This document shows, piece after piece, positions 13,001 through 28,000 of a DNA stretch of 64,000 nucleotides (position 1 is the stretch's first letter; each line of letters opens with the position of its first letter). Origin of the DNA: Prinia subflava (lineage: Eukaryota; Chordata; Aves; Passeriformes; Cisticolidae); the NCBI RefSeq assembly GCF_021018805.1, contig NC_086247.1:89574140-89638139 (forward strand), given 5' to 3'. The notes under the pieces are model-generated. The model saw only the letters and a list, made by a program, of their open reading frames with translations. It was not told the DNA's origin and searched no databases. The position numbers and the translations under genes were made by a program.

Positions 13001-16000
13001 TGGACTTGTTTCTGGGGCATTGTCTGATTTTGCAAGGAATTTATATGCTGCTTCTGATATTCTCCAGTGAGATGAATTAATAAGTGATTCTCAGAGCCAA
13101 ATTAATTAACTTCAGATCCTACAGGATAGTAAGAGTTGAACTGTAGCAATGCAGAGAAATGAAGGACTCAGCCCATTTTAGTTGCAACTTTGTTTTGTTG
13201 CATGTTAATGACAGACAAGATGTTTCAGTGCTCCTCCTGGTTTGCAATGTGCAAGCTGCAATTCAGAGGTGTGACTGGAACTCACCACTCTCCACTTCTT
13301 TCCCTCTAGCTCCAAGACAGGGGCATGGTTCTGCTGTGGGGAATTCTTGGGAGAGGTAGGACTTGGAGTATGGCTTTTTGTTGGAGAACGAACAGGTGGA
13401 CCTTGGGCACGTAGGCTGGGGTTCTTGTGAGTCTTCTGGTCATCAGAGACATGTCGAAGCCCTAAGAAAACAAAAAATGGTGCTTGTGAAAGAGAGGCTG
13501 TTTTCCAATCCTAAAAGTGCTCACATTGAAGCATGAAAAGTTTGTTTGTAATTGTGTTACGTTATTCTCTGAAATAACACTTTTTTTATTTCCTCAAGGT
13601 TTACCTGGGTATTGACCTAAAGTGTAACTGCTGACATACTTTCAGCAGATCAAATAAAAGCTCTCCTACTGTGGATGGGCTCTTAGTCTCTTCAACAGAA
13701 AATCCCACAATGCCTTCTAGGTCCCTCTCTGTAGCAAGCTCTGAGGGCTTGTTGTATCATGTTTTTCCATCCATAAAACAGAGTTTCTTTTTCTAATTTA
13801 TGACAATATTTGACCTATCCCTGCAGTATTACATGCAAATATATCAATCATAGAGATTGATAAGACATACAAGTGTAAGACATACACTTAAATTACAATT
13901 GTCCAATATTAATACAAAAAGCTTTACTTCACCTGACATGTAAAACATTTTGACACAGGTTTGTACACTCAGTGTGAGTCAGAAAGAGGGATAAAACTTC
14001 ATTGCAATTGCAGCTTAAGAGATTAACCATCTACTAGGGGCTGAAGATATCCAGCTTGGCTGCCTTAAAATTAAAAGGATACCTCTAAATAGTGTGAATG
14101 TCAGGTATTATGTCACTGAACTTCTTTGGGTGCTGTGGCTTCTAAAGGAGGTGTTGGTGTGCAGCCTTCTCCGCCGGACCACTGCAAGCCTCAGGAGGAT
14201 CTGAGCTGCTAGGATGTAACTTTAAAATGCAGTGAAAGTGAGGATAGTACGTGTAAAAGCTCTTGATGTAGCCTGACTCCTGGATCGCGGTTCGGTTTCT
14301 TTTCTCCTGACCTTTGGTGATCGCCTCTCCCTGGTTAAGCTGTGCGAACAGCGCTGAGCGGGACGCGGCTCCTTCGTCCTTTGCGGATTCCGTGTCGAGG
14401 ATGGGCGGCGGTCCCGGGGGCGGCGGCGGCGGCGGCGGCGGGGAAAGGCAGGAGCCGCTGGTCAGAACAGACCGCATGGACATGGGGGACGCGACAGGAC
14501 CCTGTTCGAGACAGAGGGACATTATTTTACATACAGTGTTTCAAGGAACATTGTAGCACAATGGTTCTTATTTATTAACATCCTCGAATGCTGCGAGTTC
14601 GGGTGACTCTGGAAAGCCCCAGGCTCAGGAGGATTTCTGGCTCCATAATCGAATGTAATCCTATGAATCCTGCACCTGGGCAAGCACAGCTAGAAAGACT
14701 GACAGCCCACAATCTACCCTTACTGCAGAACTACTCCACCTAAAATATTTGTCTCAAACACTTGTAAGGGATGATGTTAAAAATCTTTAACAGCAACTAT
14801 TCCATAATTTATTCCAGTGTTTACCTACATAAAAAGGAAAATGTGATTTGTTTTTTTTTTTTTAGACAAAGAAAATGTTTTGGTACAACACAAGTAACTA
14901 AGAGAGTCATGAACTGTCAGTTACACGTAGGGAACATGATCAATTGTATGCAAGATGTAAAATGCTATTATTTGAACTGTTCAAGTTATCTGTAAAGATT
15001 TAAATACCACAGAATGTAAAACTATGGCAATTCAATTATCTTGATTCTGAAATTCAATTTTTGAGTTTTTAGTTCAATTTCTTAAATTCTTTTTTTTTTT
15101 TTTCAGTTGCAGGAGATCACAGCACACAAGTTCTGAGTGAAGGGGGTCTTGGCAAAGTAAGTAACAATCTTTCAGTTTGTATGATCAAAAGTACATATTT
15201 TGGTCTGAATTACTATGCTTACATAGAATATTATCAAACAGACATAAAATACTAATAATTAGATGACTAGAATTTTAGAAAAATGCCCTAACATCCTAAT
15301 AATAGATGTTAGAGAATCTGAGAATCACTTTCACTATCTGGCCACTGAGTGTCACTCTGATCCTACCTCTCTGCAGCACAGAAGGAACTTTAAAAAGAAC
15401 TATTGGGAAAATTGGTTCTGATGAGTTCAGCTACAGAGACAGTGTGCATTGCAGTAGCAAGTATTCAAAGGTGGGCAGATACAATGGGAAAATTACAGAG
15501 ACTTACGGAGTCACAGCTCCTCTAACTGGCTACCTTTGTTAAGAGATACAGGTTGTTAGTATGTCCCTGGTAATCCATCCTGGAAACAGATATTGCTTAG
15601 CTGGCCTGTGAGGATATTTTTAACCATTTATGGTACTACTCCTTCTGCTTTCCACTAAACTGAAACAGCAAAGTATTGATCTGGTTCACGCATCTCACAG
15701 GAGTGAAAGCTACAGCTATTTTTTAAAAAGTAAAACTTGTTCTGGCCTGTAATCCCAAGCTGATAACAAGAAAAGGTCTGAGGTCCTTTTTTACTTACAT
15801 GCTCCTTTTTTACTTACTCTTCAGATAGACTTTAAAAACAAAATAGAAGTCCAAGGTCTCCTAAGGGAGTAAGCTCTCGTCTTGTTATTAAATCTTTTTG
15901 ATCAAATGTAAACAAATGAGAAGATTCTCCTTTTGGAACCAATTATCATTTATTGTCAAGATATACTGGGACTAAAGTCAACTGCTTTCTGAGACATTCC

Positions 16001-19000
16001 GTTGTTGCATGGATACATTTAACCCAGAGCTTCTGCTTACATACTTCCTTGTTACAGCTCAGTGTTTTAGGCTGGGGACAACTTCTTCAGTGGGCCCTCA
16101 ATTTATAGTGCCTGTTCCCTGCCTCTGCTAATGCCAGTGAAGTTACTTGCAGCAGAGTCAGCAGAACTGTGAATTATTGTAATTTAAAAAAAGAATATAA
16201 GTGGATTTGGTGGTACAATCAGTTATTGCTGCCTGAGGTGCAGTACAGATCTTCCCCTTCTGTTGCCTGCAACCATAGCAACAGAATCCACTATGCCCTG
16301 GTTATCCAGAATTATGAACATTGCATTTGCAGGGCTTTTTAAAACACTCAGATACTCAGAGATGGCACTCACCATTCACAGTGTGAACATGCAGTTATGA
16401 ATTATGTATGCTTTATGAAAGGCAATTAATAGCAGTAGTGCTAGTGGCTAATAACTTTTAGTCTGAGAAGAAAATTCGCTTGCCAAATTCCAGACTGACG
16501 TCTGACTTCTCAAAAATACCTACTGCTTCCACCTGCCTATCAATACAGTGCTTTGATTTTCCAGAAACTTGTATAAGACTCACACATTTAGAATTAACAC
16601 CATCTAAATTGTGCTAAGGCTGCAAAGACGCATTAGAGAAAAAAATTTCTGGAAGCTATCTGGGTATTCTGCATGTAACACAGAGTGGTAGGTCACTCTG
16701 GCACTCTCTTTGCTTCAAGTGTCAAACTCAAGGCCATGACAGATCAATGCAGGACTCCAGCCTAAAATAATGCTGAATATTGCACCAAAGGAAGTTTCCC
16801 AAATGGCAGCTAAAGCATGGGAATATCCATGTAATGAGATAGAAGTAAAACTCAGAGGGGTTTGTCTGTAGAAGTGGGTCATCTCTCTCCCAGAACTCTG
16901 AAGGACCTATCTTGTCAGTGTACAGATAAAAGGAAATATTTTAAACACATCAGTTAAGTTTGGACATGGTTTTGTATGACTGGAGATTGTTGTCGTATTT
17001 ATTTTCAAGAAACACAAGATGTAGGAAAGGATCTGGGAAACCAGGAGCTTTTTTCCTTATTGAGCAGTACTGATGAACAAACAAGTCTACTCAAAAATCT
17101 CAGTTATTGACCTAAGCAGCTGAGACATCCTAGTCCTTTAAGTGGGTTTCAAAAGTAAGAAAAAAAATGTATTCATTGCAGTCATGCTGCCCATCTGCCT
17201 CTTGGCAGGGACTTTTTCTGTACAAGCCTGGTCCCTCCACCTAAGTCAGTGGTTATCTCCACTGAGCACAAAAGATTTTGAGTTAGATCTAATTAAGAAC
17301 ATAGAAGCTGTCACAAGGTAAAGACACCTGAGGTTTTGTCACCCTTCCCACTTTTCCTCTTAATTTTGTTCAGTCACAGAAATAAAAGACTGAACCTTGG
17401 TTTTTAGCTTTTCTCCTGCATGGCAAATCTCATCTAATTTAAGACCTGAGTTACAGCTACACAAGCTAACTGATATTGTAGCATGCCATTTTCAACATCT
17501 AGGGCCGTTCTGGAAACTGCAAACAATTTCAATCATAAATTAGGCCAAAACTGAAGGACTGGAAAAAAGGTCTCTACAGTACAGCGTTTAACTGCTCCAC
17601 TGTAGATGTCCCATCTTACAGCACAGACTCCTCCAGTAGGATCATCCCCCATTGAAATAAAATGGCACGGAAATGACAGACAAGTCTCACTAATGAGAGG
17701 GTGCTGGGAAGAAGGGTACAGTCTAACTCTGGTCACAGTCTTCTTTGCTTTGCCATTTTGATGTACATAACTGGAGTCAAACAAACATCCAAATGAGATG
17801 GATTTTTTCTGGGAGAGTGGCTCAGGGAAACTCTCAAAAGAGGGTAGAAAGCACAAAAGTGAACTGGAAATGCAGAATACATACTTCACTCCTTGCACTC
17901 CCTGCATGCCAGGGAGATGGGACCTGTGCTGCACTCAGACACACTGAGGGAAAGGGCAACATAAAAATCAGCCAAGTGAAGTAGTTCCAGGAACTTTTTT
18001 TAAAATGCATTTTGACATCTATTAATAAATGAGCCTCCAAGTTACCAACCTCAGTCACTGGCAATTGCTCTGCTTTCCTAAGTTACTCTTCTAAGACAAC
18101 ATACATCCTCAGGCTCTAGAATATTTCTGAACCAGGCTCTTAAACTGTTCTGGTATCTGGTAATACTTGTGTATAGTCCTATCCAATTTCAACAAAAGTG
18201 CCCTTCACAAAATCCATTCATTTCTGTTCTGTATAGGGTGGTGTTTGTGAGAGCTGCCAGGAATAAAATAGCATGTTACATGCCCACAAAAGTTCATCTA
18301 TCCTACAGCAGCAGGTGCTTAGCAGCTTTGCTATTTGCAAACAACTCTTCAGATTAACTTCACGCAGATGTTAACAACAGTGTGTCTTTACATAAAAAGT
18401 ATTAGGAGCCATTTGGACCAGTGAAAGCGGTTGTTTGCAAGCTGCCTTTCTTCCTCTTTTATTTCAGCTGTTTGCCTCGGCAACAGCTGCTGCTCTCAGT
18501 GCTGTGGTGTCTGTAGACACCATGTCAAGTTATACCGATAGCTGACTGCCCCCTTCAACATGCTCGTGGGGTCATTTTTCCATCACTTACAAATATGCCC
18601 GTAGTGGGAATTATCAGGGGAACAGAGAGAGTCGTCCTTGCTTTGTAAAAACGTAATAAAAAAGTAAGCCATAACTTTTGACCTGGTAGCTTTGCATCAT
18701 AGTGAACTTGATGTGCTTCGAACCGTGCTCCTGAGCTTTTTGAATTGGAGAATGTAATACCCTGAGTAAGGTCCTATCAGGAACAGGAGATGCAGGCTCT
18801 GTGACCATGTACGAAGAGCTCTGTAGGGGATAAAACATTCCAGAAATTTCCTCTGGGGGAACAATATTGCGTTCAGCTTCCAACCCTGCTCTAAATGGGG
18901 TGACAGGAATGGGTCAGGGTTTGCTCCTTGCTGGATAGCCCCAAGCTATCTGCAGAGAGACCCAAGGACCTCCCACTGACTGTGGCAGAGAAGTTTTCTT

Positions 19001-22000
19001 TAGCAACAGTGTCTGACGCTGCTTGCAGTTCTGGGTCTGATAAATGTCACTGTGCAAGGGTTTGCAGGATTGTGGTACAGCCCCCACGTATGTTATACTT
19101 CTACCTTTATCTTGTTCAACTGGCAGAAGGGGGAGGTACACTTCTTTTTCTCACCTAACTGGCTCGCTGGAAGAAAGAAATGATTGTTTATGTTGAGATA
19201 GCTGCCTGGTTGAAATTCTCATTTAATTCCCTTGAAATTACAGCAGAGCTGAGTGAAGCCCTTTGCTTTTGAGAAGCTGGGCCTTGTTAAGCACATTTCT
19301 CCTAAAGGCTTCCTTTCCCCAGAGCACAGGGCAAAGCCAATCTTGTTAGAGAAATAAAATGTTGTTCATATCTGACACAAGTGCTCTGGATGCCATACTG
19401 TCACTAATTTTTGGTGGCCGTATGCAGCTTGACATGTCTTCAGGTCTGAACCCAGCTACTGAGAGACAGTAAGAATTTCTTTTTATGTCTTATCACAGAT
19501 GTTACTATTTCCTGAGCTATTCTTGCTGAACAGCTCCCTGGGTTAGCCTTCCATGTCACTGTTACTATATTTGTAAGTGCTGCAGCAGCAGGGAGCCGCA
19601 GTCAGAGGCTCCTATCTCTGGGGATATGAGGGGCTTATGTGCCGGACCCTGTACAAACACCCACAACGTTCCTCTGTGTTTATGCAGCCTGCAGCTGACA
19701 CAGTGCAGCACAGAAACCAAGGGGAACAAAGTTCTTGTGCTGGGAACCTGCTGTGGAGCATCTGAACAATGCATTTCTTGTAGCTGCAATGATTGATTTT
19801 ACTCTAAGCCAGAAGATTATAGGCATCTATATAATGCATAGAAATAAATGATATGTGCATGTGTATGACATACAGTACCTATTTCGTTAGTCATTCCTAT
19901 TAAAAGGTAAGTATCTATTTGCAGCTGAAGTAACAGGTGGCTTTGAAAGAGATCATGAAATCCCTCCCTTAATTTATTGAAAAGCCTTCTTTTCATGGCA
20001 GCAGACAAATAGGAATCCTAATGGGGAATACATTGTTCTCAAAAAAAAAAAAAAAAAAGAAGGGAAGGATGTCCCTGTTTTCTTCTCCTTTACAGTAATC
20101 CTAGTTTCACACCTAAAAATATTACAGCATTCTGTACTTTTCTTTCCATATACTTGCATAGCCAAAGACAAGAATTGAGAAGCTCACAATATCACATATC
20201 AACCTCTGGGAACAGGTGGACTGTGACTCAGGGGCACAGAGCTCTTGTTAAGGTGTTTTTTGTGTAAAAGTAGCTTAGCACAACAGTTCTATTACGTACC
20301 CTATTTAAGCCACCTGTCTGCAAGGAGTTATGCTGCCCAGAGAGCTGCAATTTACTGGATGAAACAGCTGACTTACAGGGCCTGTAATCTTTGTCAGTTC
20401 AAACACAAAACAACAAAACCCACGGCAGGTTCTTTTCTTGTTATTGAGTCTCAGCAGAATTATTTATCTGTAGAGTTTTCAAGCTTTGCAGCCCCCTGTT
20501 AAAATACTTTTGCCATTCATCACCTGTTCAGAATTTAAAATGATGCTTACATGTTCAGAGTTACCCAACCAGAAATGTTTTATAAAGCCATGGTCTTCTA
20601 AGTCATTTGAGAACTGTATGATGATGTAACTGCCAACAAGTAATGTGTCCCAACAGGCAGATTCAGCCATCTGTTACTTATAGAAAAATTTGGTTCAAAA
20701 GAAGACCAATGCCTTTAGCAAGAGAGTAAAGTTTTAATAGATGTACCTTTCCTTGTCTCTCTATTCTGTATACCTTCAATTTTGTATTTCCTTTCCCTTT
20801 TCCACTGGAACTAAGCTGCATGCCTCGGCCAGGTTTTCCCTTAATATGTCTGAATGTGCTTGGTCCAAGTTAAGAGAATACAACTGATACACAGTAAAGA
20901 CAAATATTTTCAGTCACTGCTGGAATAAAAGAATAAAACCACTTTCTTTCAAAGGGATGGGGATGTGACTGAGGCAGAGGCAGCTATTGTAGAGATGCCA
21001 GGATAGCCAGTTTTTAAATCAATCCTGTACAAAAATCCAGAACACTGCCTAGTCTCTGAGAAAGAAACACTTCCAACTAAAAGATGCAATTTTTTTCAAC
21101 AAAAAAATATAAGGGTATAGGGAAGGGGAAGGGTAGAGAAAGGAATGAAAGGTATACAGAAAAGGAGAGAAAAGGCTATCACTGAAAAAAACTGAGCAAT
21201 GTGGAAATGTCTACGTCTGTCTAAGATACAGGCATTTAAACTGGTCTATCTATGGTGCCCTTACTTCTATCTGAATAAGGCCTCTGGGATTGCAGTCGTG
21301 GCTGCGGCTGGAATTTGGCACTACAGTTTTGACCTTTAGCTTTAGTGAAGTGGCTCAGACGATGGCTGCTTGATAAGTAGGTCAAACTAAACACAGCACA
21401 GAAGAGATACTGGACAGATAATAGGAGGCTTTTGCCTGCAGAAGTTGGTTTTTTTGCAGCTTGTTTACATATGCACAGAGACGATGTATTACAGGAAAAT
21501 GTTTTGATTGAACAGAAGAGAGGAAGGGCCATTTTATAAGAAAATGTCTGGAGGTAATTATTTTAGACTAGAATAAAATGCCCAAGTCTGCACTGAGACT
21601 ACGATAATTACATTCAACAGGGCTAATGTAGGAATTATGACGGTACTTCTTGGTGTGGAGCTTGTGGAGAATTTCAGCTTTTAAAGAATATTTTTAAAGT
21701 ACTATCTAAGGAGTAATAAATGTTTTTAAAAATGCTGTTTCAGGAAAAAAAAAGACTTGATACTGGCTTCAATGGAAACAGGATTTAAATAAATCTCAAC
21801 TGCTTTTAAAGATGTGCAGACTTCATCCTAACTTGTTTTGATTTGTAAAGGGGGAGAGGATTTCATTCATCACTTGAAATGACAGTATCAGAAACTAAAT
21901 ACTCTAATGAAATTCATTGCTAGTTCCTGTTTGTAAATAAACCGGCTTGTAAAATCTATCCTAAATTACTATGGTATACAAAGAACAAAAAGTTAAATAC

Positions 22001-25000
22001 AGATCCACCTTAAACTGAAACATTCAAGACAATTATCTTTGAGCAAGATTTGTGTCTTAACACTCATTTGATATATGGAAAACTATAGCAGTCTCTTATT
22101 ATTATTGGTTGTTTTCTTGCTGAAGGTTAACCCACAGAAATAGGAGCAGAAGTTTCACTTCCCCCAGATTACTCATGCCAGCCTTGTAGCAAACAAACTT
22201 TTCATCAGGTGTTCTTGTGAGTTTGTATTACAGCTGTTCATTTATTTGCATCACCAAAAAGAAGTGGAGGGTAGAAAGAGGCATGCTTCAATAGAATCCC
22301 TTCTTAAAGAAAGAAACGGAAAAAAAGGCACTTGCTCTTTGTCAGAAAGAACTGAAAAAGCACAGGTCACTATTACAGCTGTGGATTGCTTGTTAAAGAC
22401 AGAAAGCTGTAGCAAGCAAAAATGACAATTACTGCATAGGTAAAGTACTACCCTGGGCACTTAAAATATTTCACTGTAACAACAGCTTTTCCCAAATACT
22501 CACTGACTTCTAAGAATGTCATATCTGGTAGCAAATTAAAACAAATCTCCATTTGGCTGGTAATTGCTACTGTCCCCATTGTCAAGATGGCTAAATTGAG
22601 ATGCAGTGAGTATAGTGAATGGCCACTCAGCACAGGGTGTAGGAGGCGGAACGACTCTGCATCCAAGACAATGAACTACAAAATTATACTTTTAAGGAAA
22701 TACTGCAGATCCATCTGACTTGTACTGACAAGCATATTTTCTCTGACATATGCACAATCAATGAAAATGACTATTTCAGACTATGTTGAAAATACATTTT
22801 CACTCTCTGGACAATCGTGCTCACAAACATACTTTGGATACCTACTTTTGTTCTGTGAGCACAATACCATCAAATATCCTAACCATATCCATCACTCCTT
22901 GAAATGCCAATTTACATAGTCCAGTCCAGTTTTGTGCCACCACTCCACGTAAGGAGCAAAACAGGTTCAGATGCACAAAAGTCTAAAGGTCCTTAACTAC
23001 ACTATTTCCTTCTAAATATATTCTTAAATACACTATATTCTTCACTATTTCCTTGGTTTTCTCCTCACATAGTCCCACACATTTCTATAGGGTGCCCTTA
23101 AGAAGTAAAATGCTGTCACACATCTTGGTAGAACTAAAGTAAGACAGAACTGTGTTAGCGCTAAAAATTCATGAACATCTGTTTTTATCACAAACTTTTT
23201 ATAAAGCAGATAGAGACAACTGTTATTGTCAGAAGTGACTGCCTGGACACGATTTCAACCCTTTGCACCTGTTTTTGTGTCAGTCTTCTAATTTATTAAG
23301 ATATTTCTTTCTCTTTCCTCTGAAGTGTCTGCCCATGTGCCTGCTGCCAGAGCCAGGAACACTTTCCTGTATGCACTAGGATCTGTCCCAGGGCTGGCTG
23401 CAGCTGCCCTGTGCAGCTTGATGGAAGAGTATGGGGGGCTGGAAATGGCACAGCTTTGGGATATCACATGGACATAAATGTGCACACCACAGTATACAGC
23501 ACCCATAGCTCAGGGGCCCAAGTGCCAACTCAAAAATCCCGTCCCCTTCTTTTTGGAAACCCAGCCATAGGAAATCCTCTGATCCAGGCTTACGCTCCTG
23601 CCGTTTTGTTGGAGTTCAAGCAATGAGAATACAGCTGGGAGAGAAGCAGTAGTTAATATTCTTCCTGACTCTTCACTCTCGTTAGAAATATCCAAATGTG
23701 CTACTTAAGAGGTTTTTATAGAAACTTCATGCATTGCTTTGTTGACTTCTGCAGATATGAAGGGTAAATTATTGGTATAACTCACTTTTAAATCTGTACT
23801 TATATGCCCCAAGACATTTCTCTCTTTCTCTTTCCCTCTATAATAAAATACCTTTTTTATACCAATGTCTACTGTTCATAAATGTTCCATTTTGTTAATA
23901 TCTTGCCAAACTACTGCTTTTTCCTTTTTTTCTTTTATGCATGTAAGTGGAAGCTGCTGTGTGCAATGATTAACAACTGTGTCTGGAATATATCTCCAGC
24001 TTTTATATATATCATATTTCTGTCTAGACCCTGATTCTGTAGACCTTTATGCTTAACTTCACACAATGTGAATCTGTGACTTTCATTCTCACTTAAAAAT
24101 GCATAACCAAAATGAAATTATCACTTGAGCAACTCATTGCATTCTGGAATGTATTTGTAACTAAGCTTCATAGAAATATTTAAATAACATTTAAGCTATT
24201 TAAACAACCTGCTAACTTATTGGATTCTAATTTTCTTACACTCACATTTAGTAAAACTTAAAAAAATATAAACATCCATAAAAATGAGTCTTCAATTTAA
24301 TCTTTCAGACTCATATCACATAAAGGATAACTTAAATGAGCCATACTTCCAAGACATCTTCCAGATATGAGTGATATCCAAAGTGAAGTGGAATCAGAAC
24401 TTCAGGTGCAGTGATGAGCTCATCACTCATGATGGAATGAGCACTGCTGGCAGGAAACTGTGCTTGATATAAGTAAACAAGTCACACCTAGATTTCAGCA
24501 ATTTCTTGGACAGCTGAAGACAGAAGTATAAAGACACGATGGCCGAGGTATTGGTTTTAGGACCAGTCAAACATAATCTGCAACAGCTACTCCTCTGTGT
24601 AAGACTACCAGTACTCACCAGCACTGAGAGCTGCTCCTGTTTGATCAAGTGGCTGAAACAAACCTTTACCTTTTAACACTGTTTCCATACTTGTGAAGTT
24701 CTAGTAAAGGTGAAGACTATTCTTTTTCTGTATTAACAGAACAAATTTTGTCCCAGATTCTCAGGCTAATTCAGCTAATGGGGTACTACAATTCCTTTTC
24801 CTTACGTAATAATAAATTAAAAATCATTAAGTCTTCTCATGTTCACTGATCATAATAGAACAGACTGTACCAAGTGTGAAATTTTGTACTAAATAAAGGA
24901 ATCATGTTTAATATTTAAATTTTTTCCTATAGAAACCTACAACATAGACAATAATTACAATCCTTTAATTTATCAAGTTCAAACATTTTTGCATTTTTTC

Positions 25001-28000
25001 AGACTAAGATGTACATGGAGATCATGGTTCTCTCCTGTGTTTGAACTTGCACTCAAATATTTGAGAACTGAAAGGCCTTGTACAATGTCTCATGAAGGCT
25101 ATGAAGAGAAAGCTGCAGTCTGTTGCTGAGCACAAGTAACCTACATTCCCTTACATGGTTATAACCTCCATAGAGGGAGAGAGAAAGCAACTTTTCCAGG
25201 TACCATAGAATCAAAGAAAGATTTGGACTGGAAGGGTAACCTTGAAGATCACCCAGTTCCAATCCTCTGCCATGGGCAGGGACACCTTTCATAGACCACA
25301 GTGATCAGAGTCCCACCCAGCCTGGCCTTGAACACTTTCAGGGGCACCTACAGCTTCTCTGGGCATCCTGTTCCAGTGTCTTATCACCCTCACAATACAG
25401 AATTTCTTTCTTATGTTCAGTCTTTCCATTTAAAACTATTGTCCCCTGTCCTGTCATTACAAGCCTTGGTAATGTCTTTCTCAGTCTTTCTCAACAAGCC
25501 CACTTTTTATATTGCAAGATCTCAAAAAGGTCCCTATGAAGCCTCCTCGTCTTCTGGCTGAAAAAGTCCCCACTGTCTTGGCCTGTCTTCAGAGGAAAGA
25601 TGTTCCAGCCCTAACTCCATCTTAAGCTACACTTCACAGAATCACAGAATGGTTTGGACTGGAAGGCCATTAATCTGAAACTTCTACTTCACTTCCCTAT
25701 GTTCCCAAGTTCTTAAAATTGTTTGTTTTGAGAACTAAATGGTGGCCTGTATTAGTCCTCTGAATATTCATTCAATTAAAAATAATAGTATTTGTGTTCA
25801 CCTAAGAAATTATAAATTTGGTGTGAAAGACTGCATGTGTAAGTAGTTTTAAAAGAGTATCAGTATTTAGAAGGGTGTCAAGAAAGAGAAGGCTGATTAT
25901 ATTTTTAATATATTTCAGCAGTTCTCCTAATCTGATAATAAACATGAGCACATTGGTAAAGTAAAACAGAACACTGTATCAATGTGGACAGTGGACATAA
26001 ACTCCTACATTTATACCCAACATAAAATTAATTTTTCATGTTTATACCTCTCTTAGAGAAAAATATTCATTGCAATCATCTCATATGTAACACACAGAAG
26101 CAGAAGCATAAGGAGCATAAATAATTAGGTATGCAGTTATATTTACTCTCTCTGTTTCCAGAAGTTACTTCTTTATGTCTAAAATAATAGTTTTACAAAG
26201 CTAGCCATCTACCAAGTTTTGTATCCCTTGCCTTTGTCTTTCCTGTTATTAAATCTCTCTTTCTTCAGATTCTTCACACCATCCTTCTCCTTTCCATGAC
26301 ATGCTCCCTCAGTTTTCCTTTGGTCTGACACGTCCTTTCATTTTTTGCATTTTGTCTTTGTTCCCACCTTCTACAGGCACGGAGAACTGTGTCTGCCTCT
26401 CTTTACCATCTGCAGCTGAAGGCTATGGCTATAATAATACCAAGTAATTCTTTCTTCTTCCTCCAAACCTGTACCACAATGGGCTGAAGATCTCCACCTA
26501 CATTTCAAACATTTATTGGCTTGGTTAGGAAATCCATGGACCATGACTTCTGTTCCTGGCCTAGGTATTTATTTTTTCTGAGCTAATGATCCTTATGAAA
26601 AGACAAACTGGTTATTGGCTTTTTATGGCCCTTCTTGAAGAACAAAAGAGTACTTACAGTTTTACTCCAGGTGAGACCTGTGGTGTGATACTCTTTGATA
26701 TAAGCTTGCAGCTCAGACCAGATGTTCAGATAAGACTTCACCCAATCAACATGGCGTGTGTCACTGTAAAAACAGTTATGTGTGAATGTACTTGAATGTG
26801 AATGTACTAAAAACAGTACAAGAGAGCAGTGCTGCTCTTGCTTAAAGCAGGTAGAACCCAATGTCTGCCTTAAAGCCATGGACAAATCAGTTAGCAGGCA
26901 GCCAACCAGCCCAGTGCTGCAAAGACTGAAGCTACTACACTGGAAAGCTTCTAGATCCTTCTAGAGGACAAACAAGGGCAAAGGATGCCTCTAGCAGAGA
27001 GTGCTTCCTGCTGGAAGTGTGTGTCACCATTCTTCTCAAGGCTCAAAGTCAACTGAAAAAGCACTAAAGGCACACCGAGCTGTGCAGCAGGTACCCAGAC
27101 TCAGTTTCAGGGTGCTGAACTTTAGAAAATTAAATATCCATTGATTCTGTAAGATATTCTGGCACCCACATTCAAGTGTGGCCAGGGCAATATTGGGTCA
27201 TGTTACAGTCATCACACTAAAACATTTATACATCAAGAATTTTTAAAGCACAAGTCATAAGTTGGCTTTAGAATCATTATCATTAGTCCTCCAATGGGAC
27301 TATAAATGAGGAAATATGTATAGAGAAACTGCTTGTAAGATGAAGTCCATAGTTACAACAAGTTATTAGTGAATAGTGACGGCTTACAAGGATTTGTGCA
27401 TCTACCTTCTATTTATTTCCTGTGGAATTTGATCCTTAAGAATGCAGAGAACCTGGGTCAACAGGTTTAATCCAAAGCCTACTGAAGTCAAGGGAGAGCC
27501 TTCCACCCTTTGGAAGACCTTGTGGTCTGATTCAGTGAAAAACAGGAAAAGAATTCCTCATTAAAGGAAGAATTAAATACCTAAATATATTTATAGCATT
27601 ACACGAGACCTTTTTTCTCCAGTGTAAGTACTGACGCTATGTTGTTAAAATCATCAGTTTTCCCTGCATCAGTTACTACCTTCAGTAGCTAAACTCTTTT
27701 TGGAATTTTATATATATTTATATATATATATTTTATATATATTTATATATATATATATTTTATAACTATTTTGGAATAATATATAATATTTATAAAATAA
27801 CATACTATATATAGCATATCATATATATTTATACATATATGACAAATATAAATACATGTGAACAGTTTTAATATTTAAATTTTTCCTCACTAAAGAGGAA
27901 AATTTCAATAGTAAATACCATTCTTTACCGGGATATAAAAATCAAGAGCCAAAATCTGGCCTTCAGAAGCACCAAGTCAACAGGATTTATACCTGACTTT

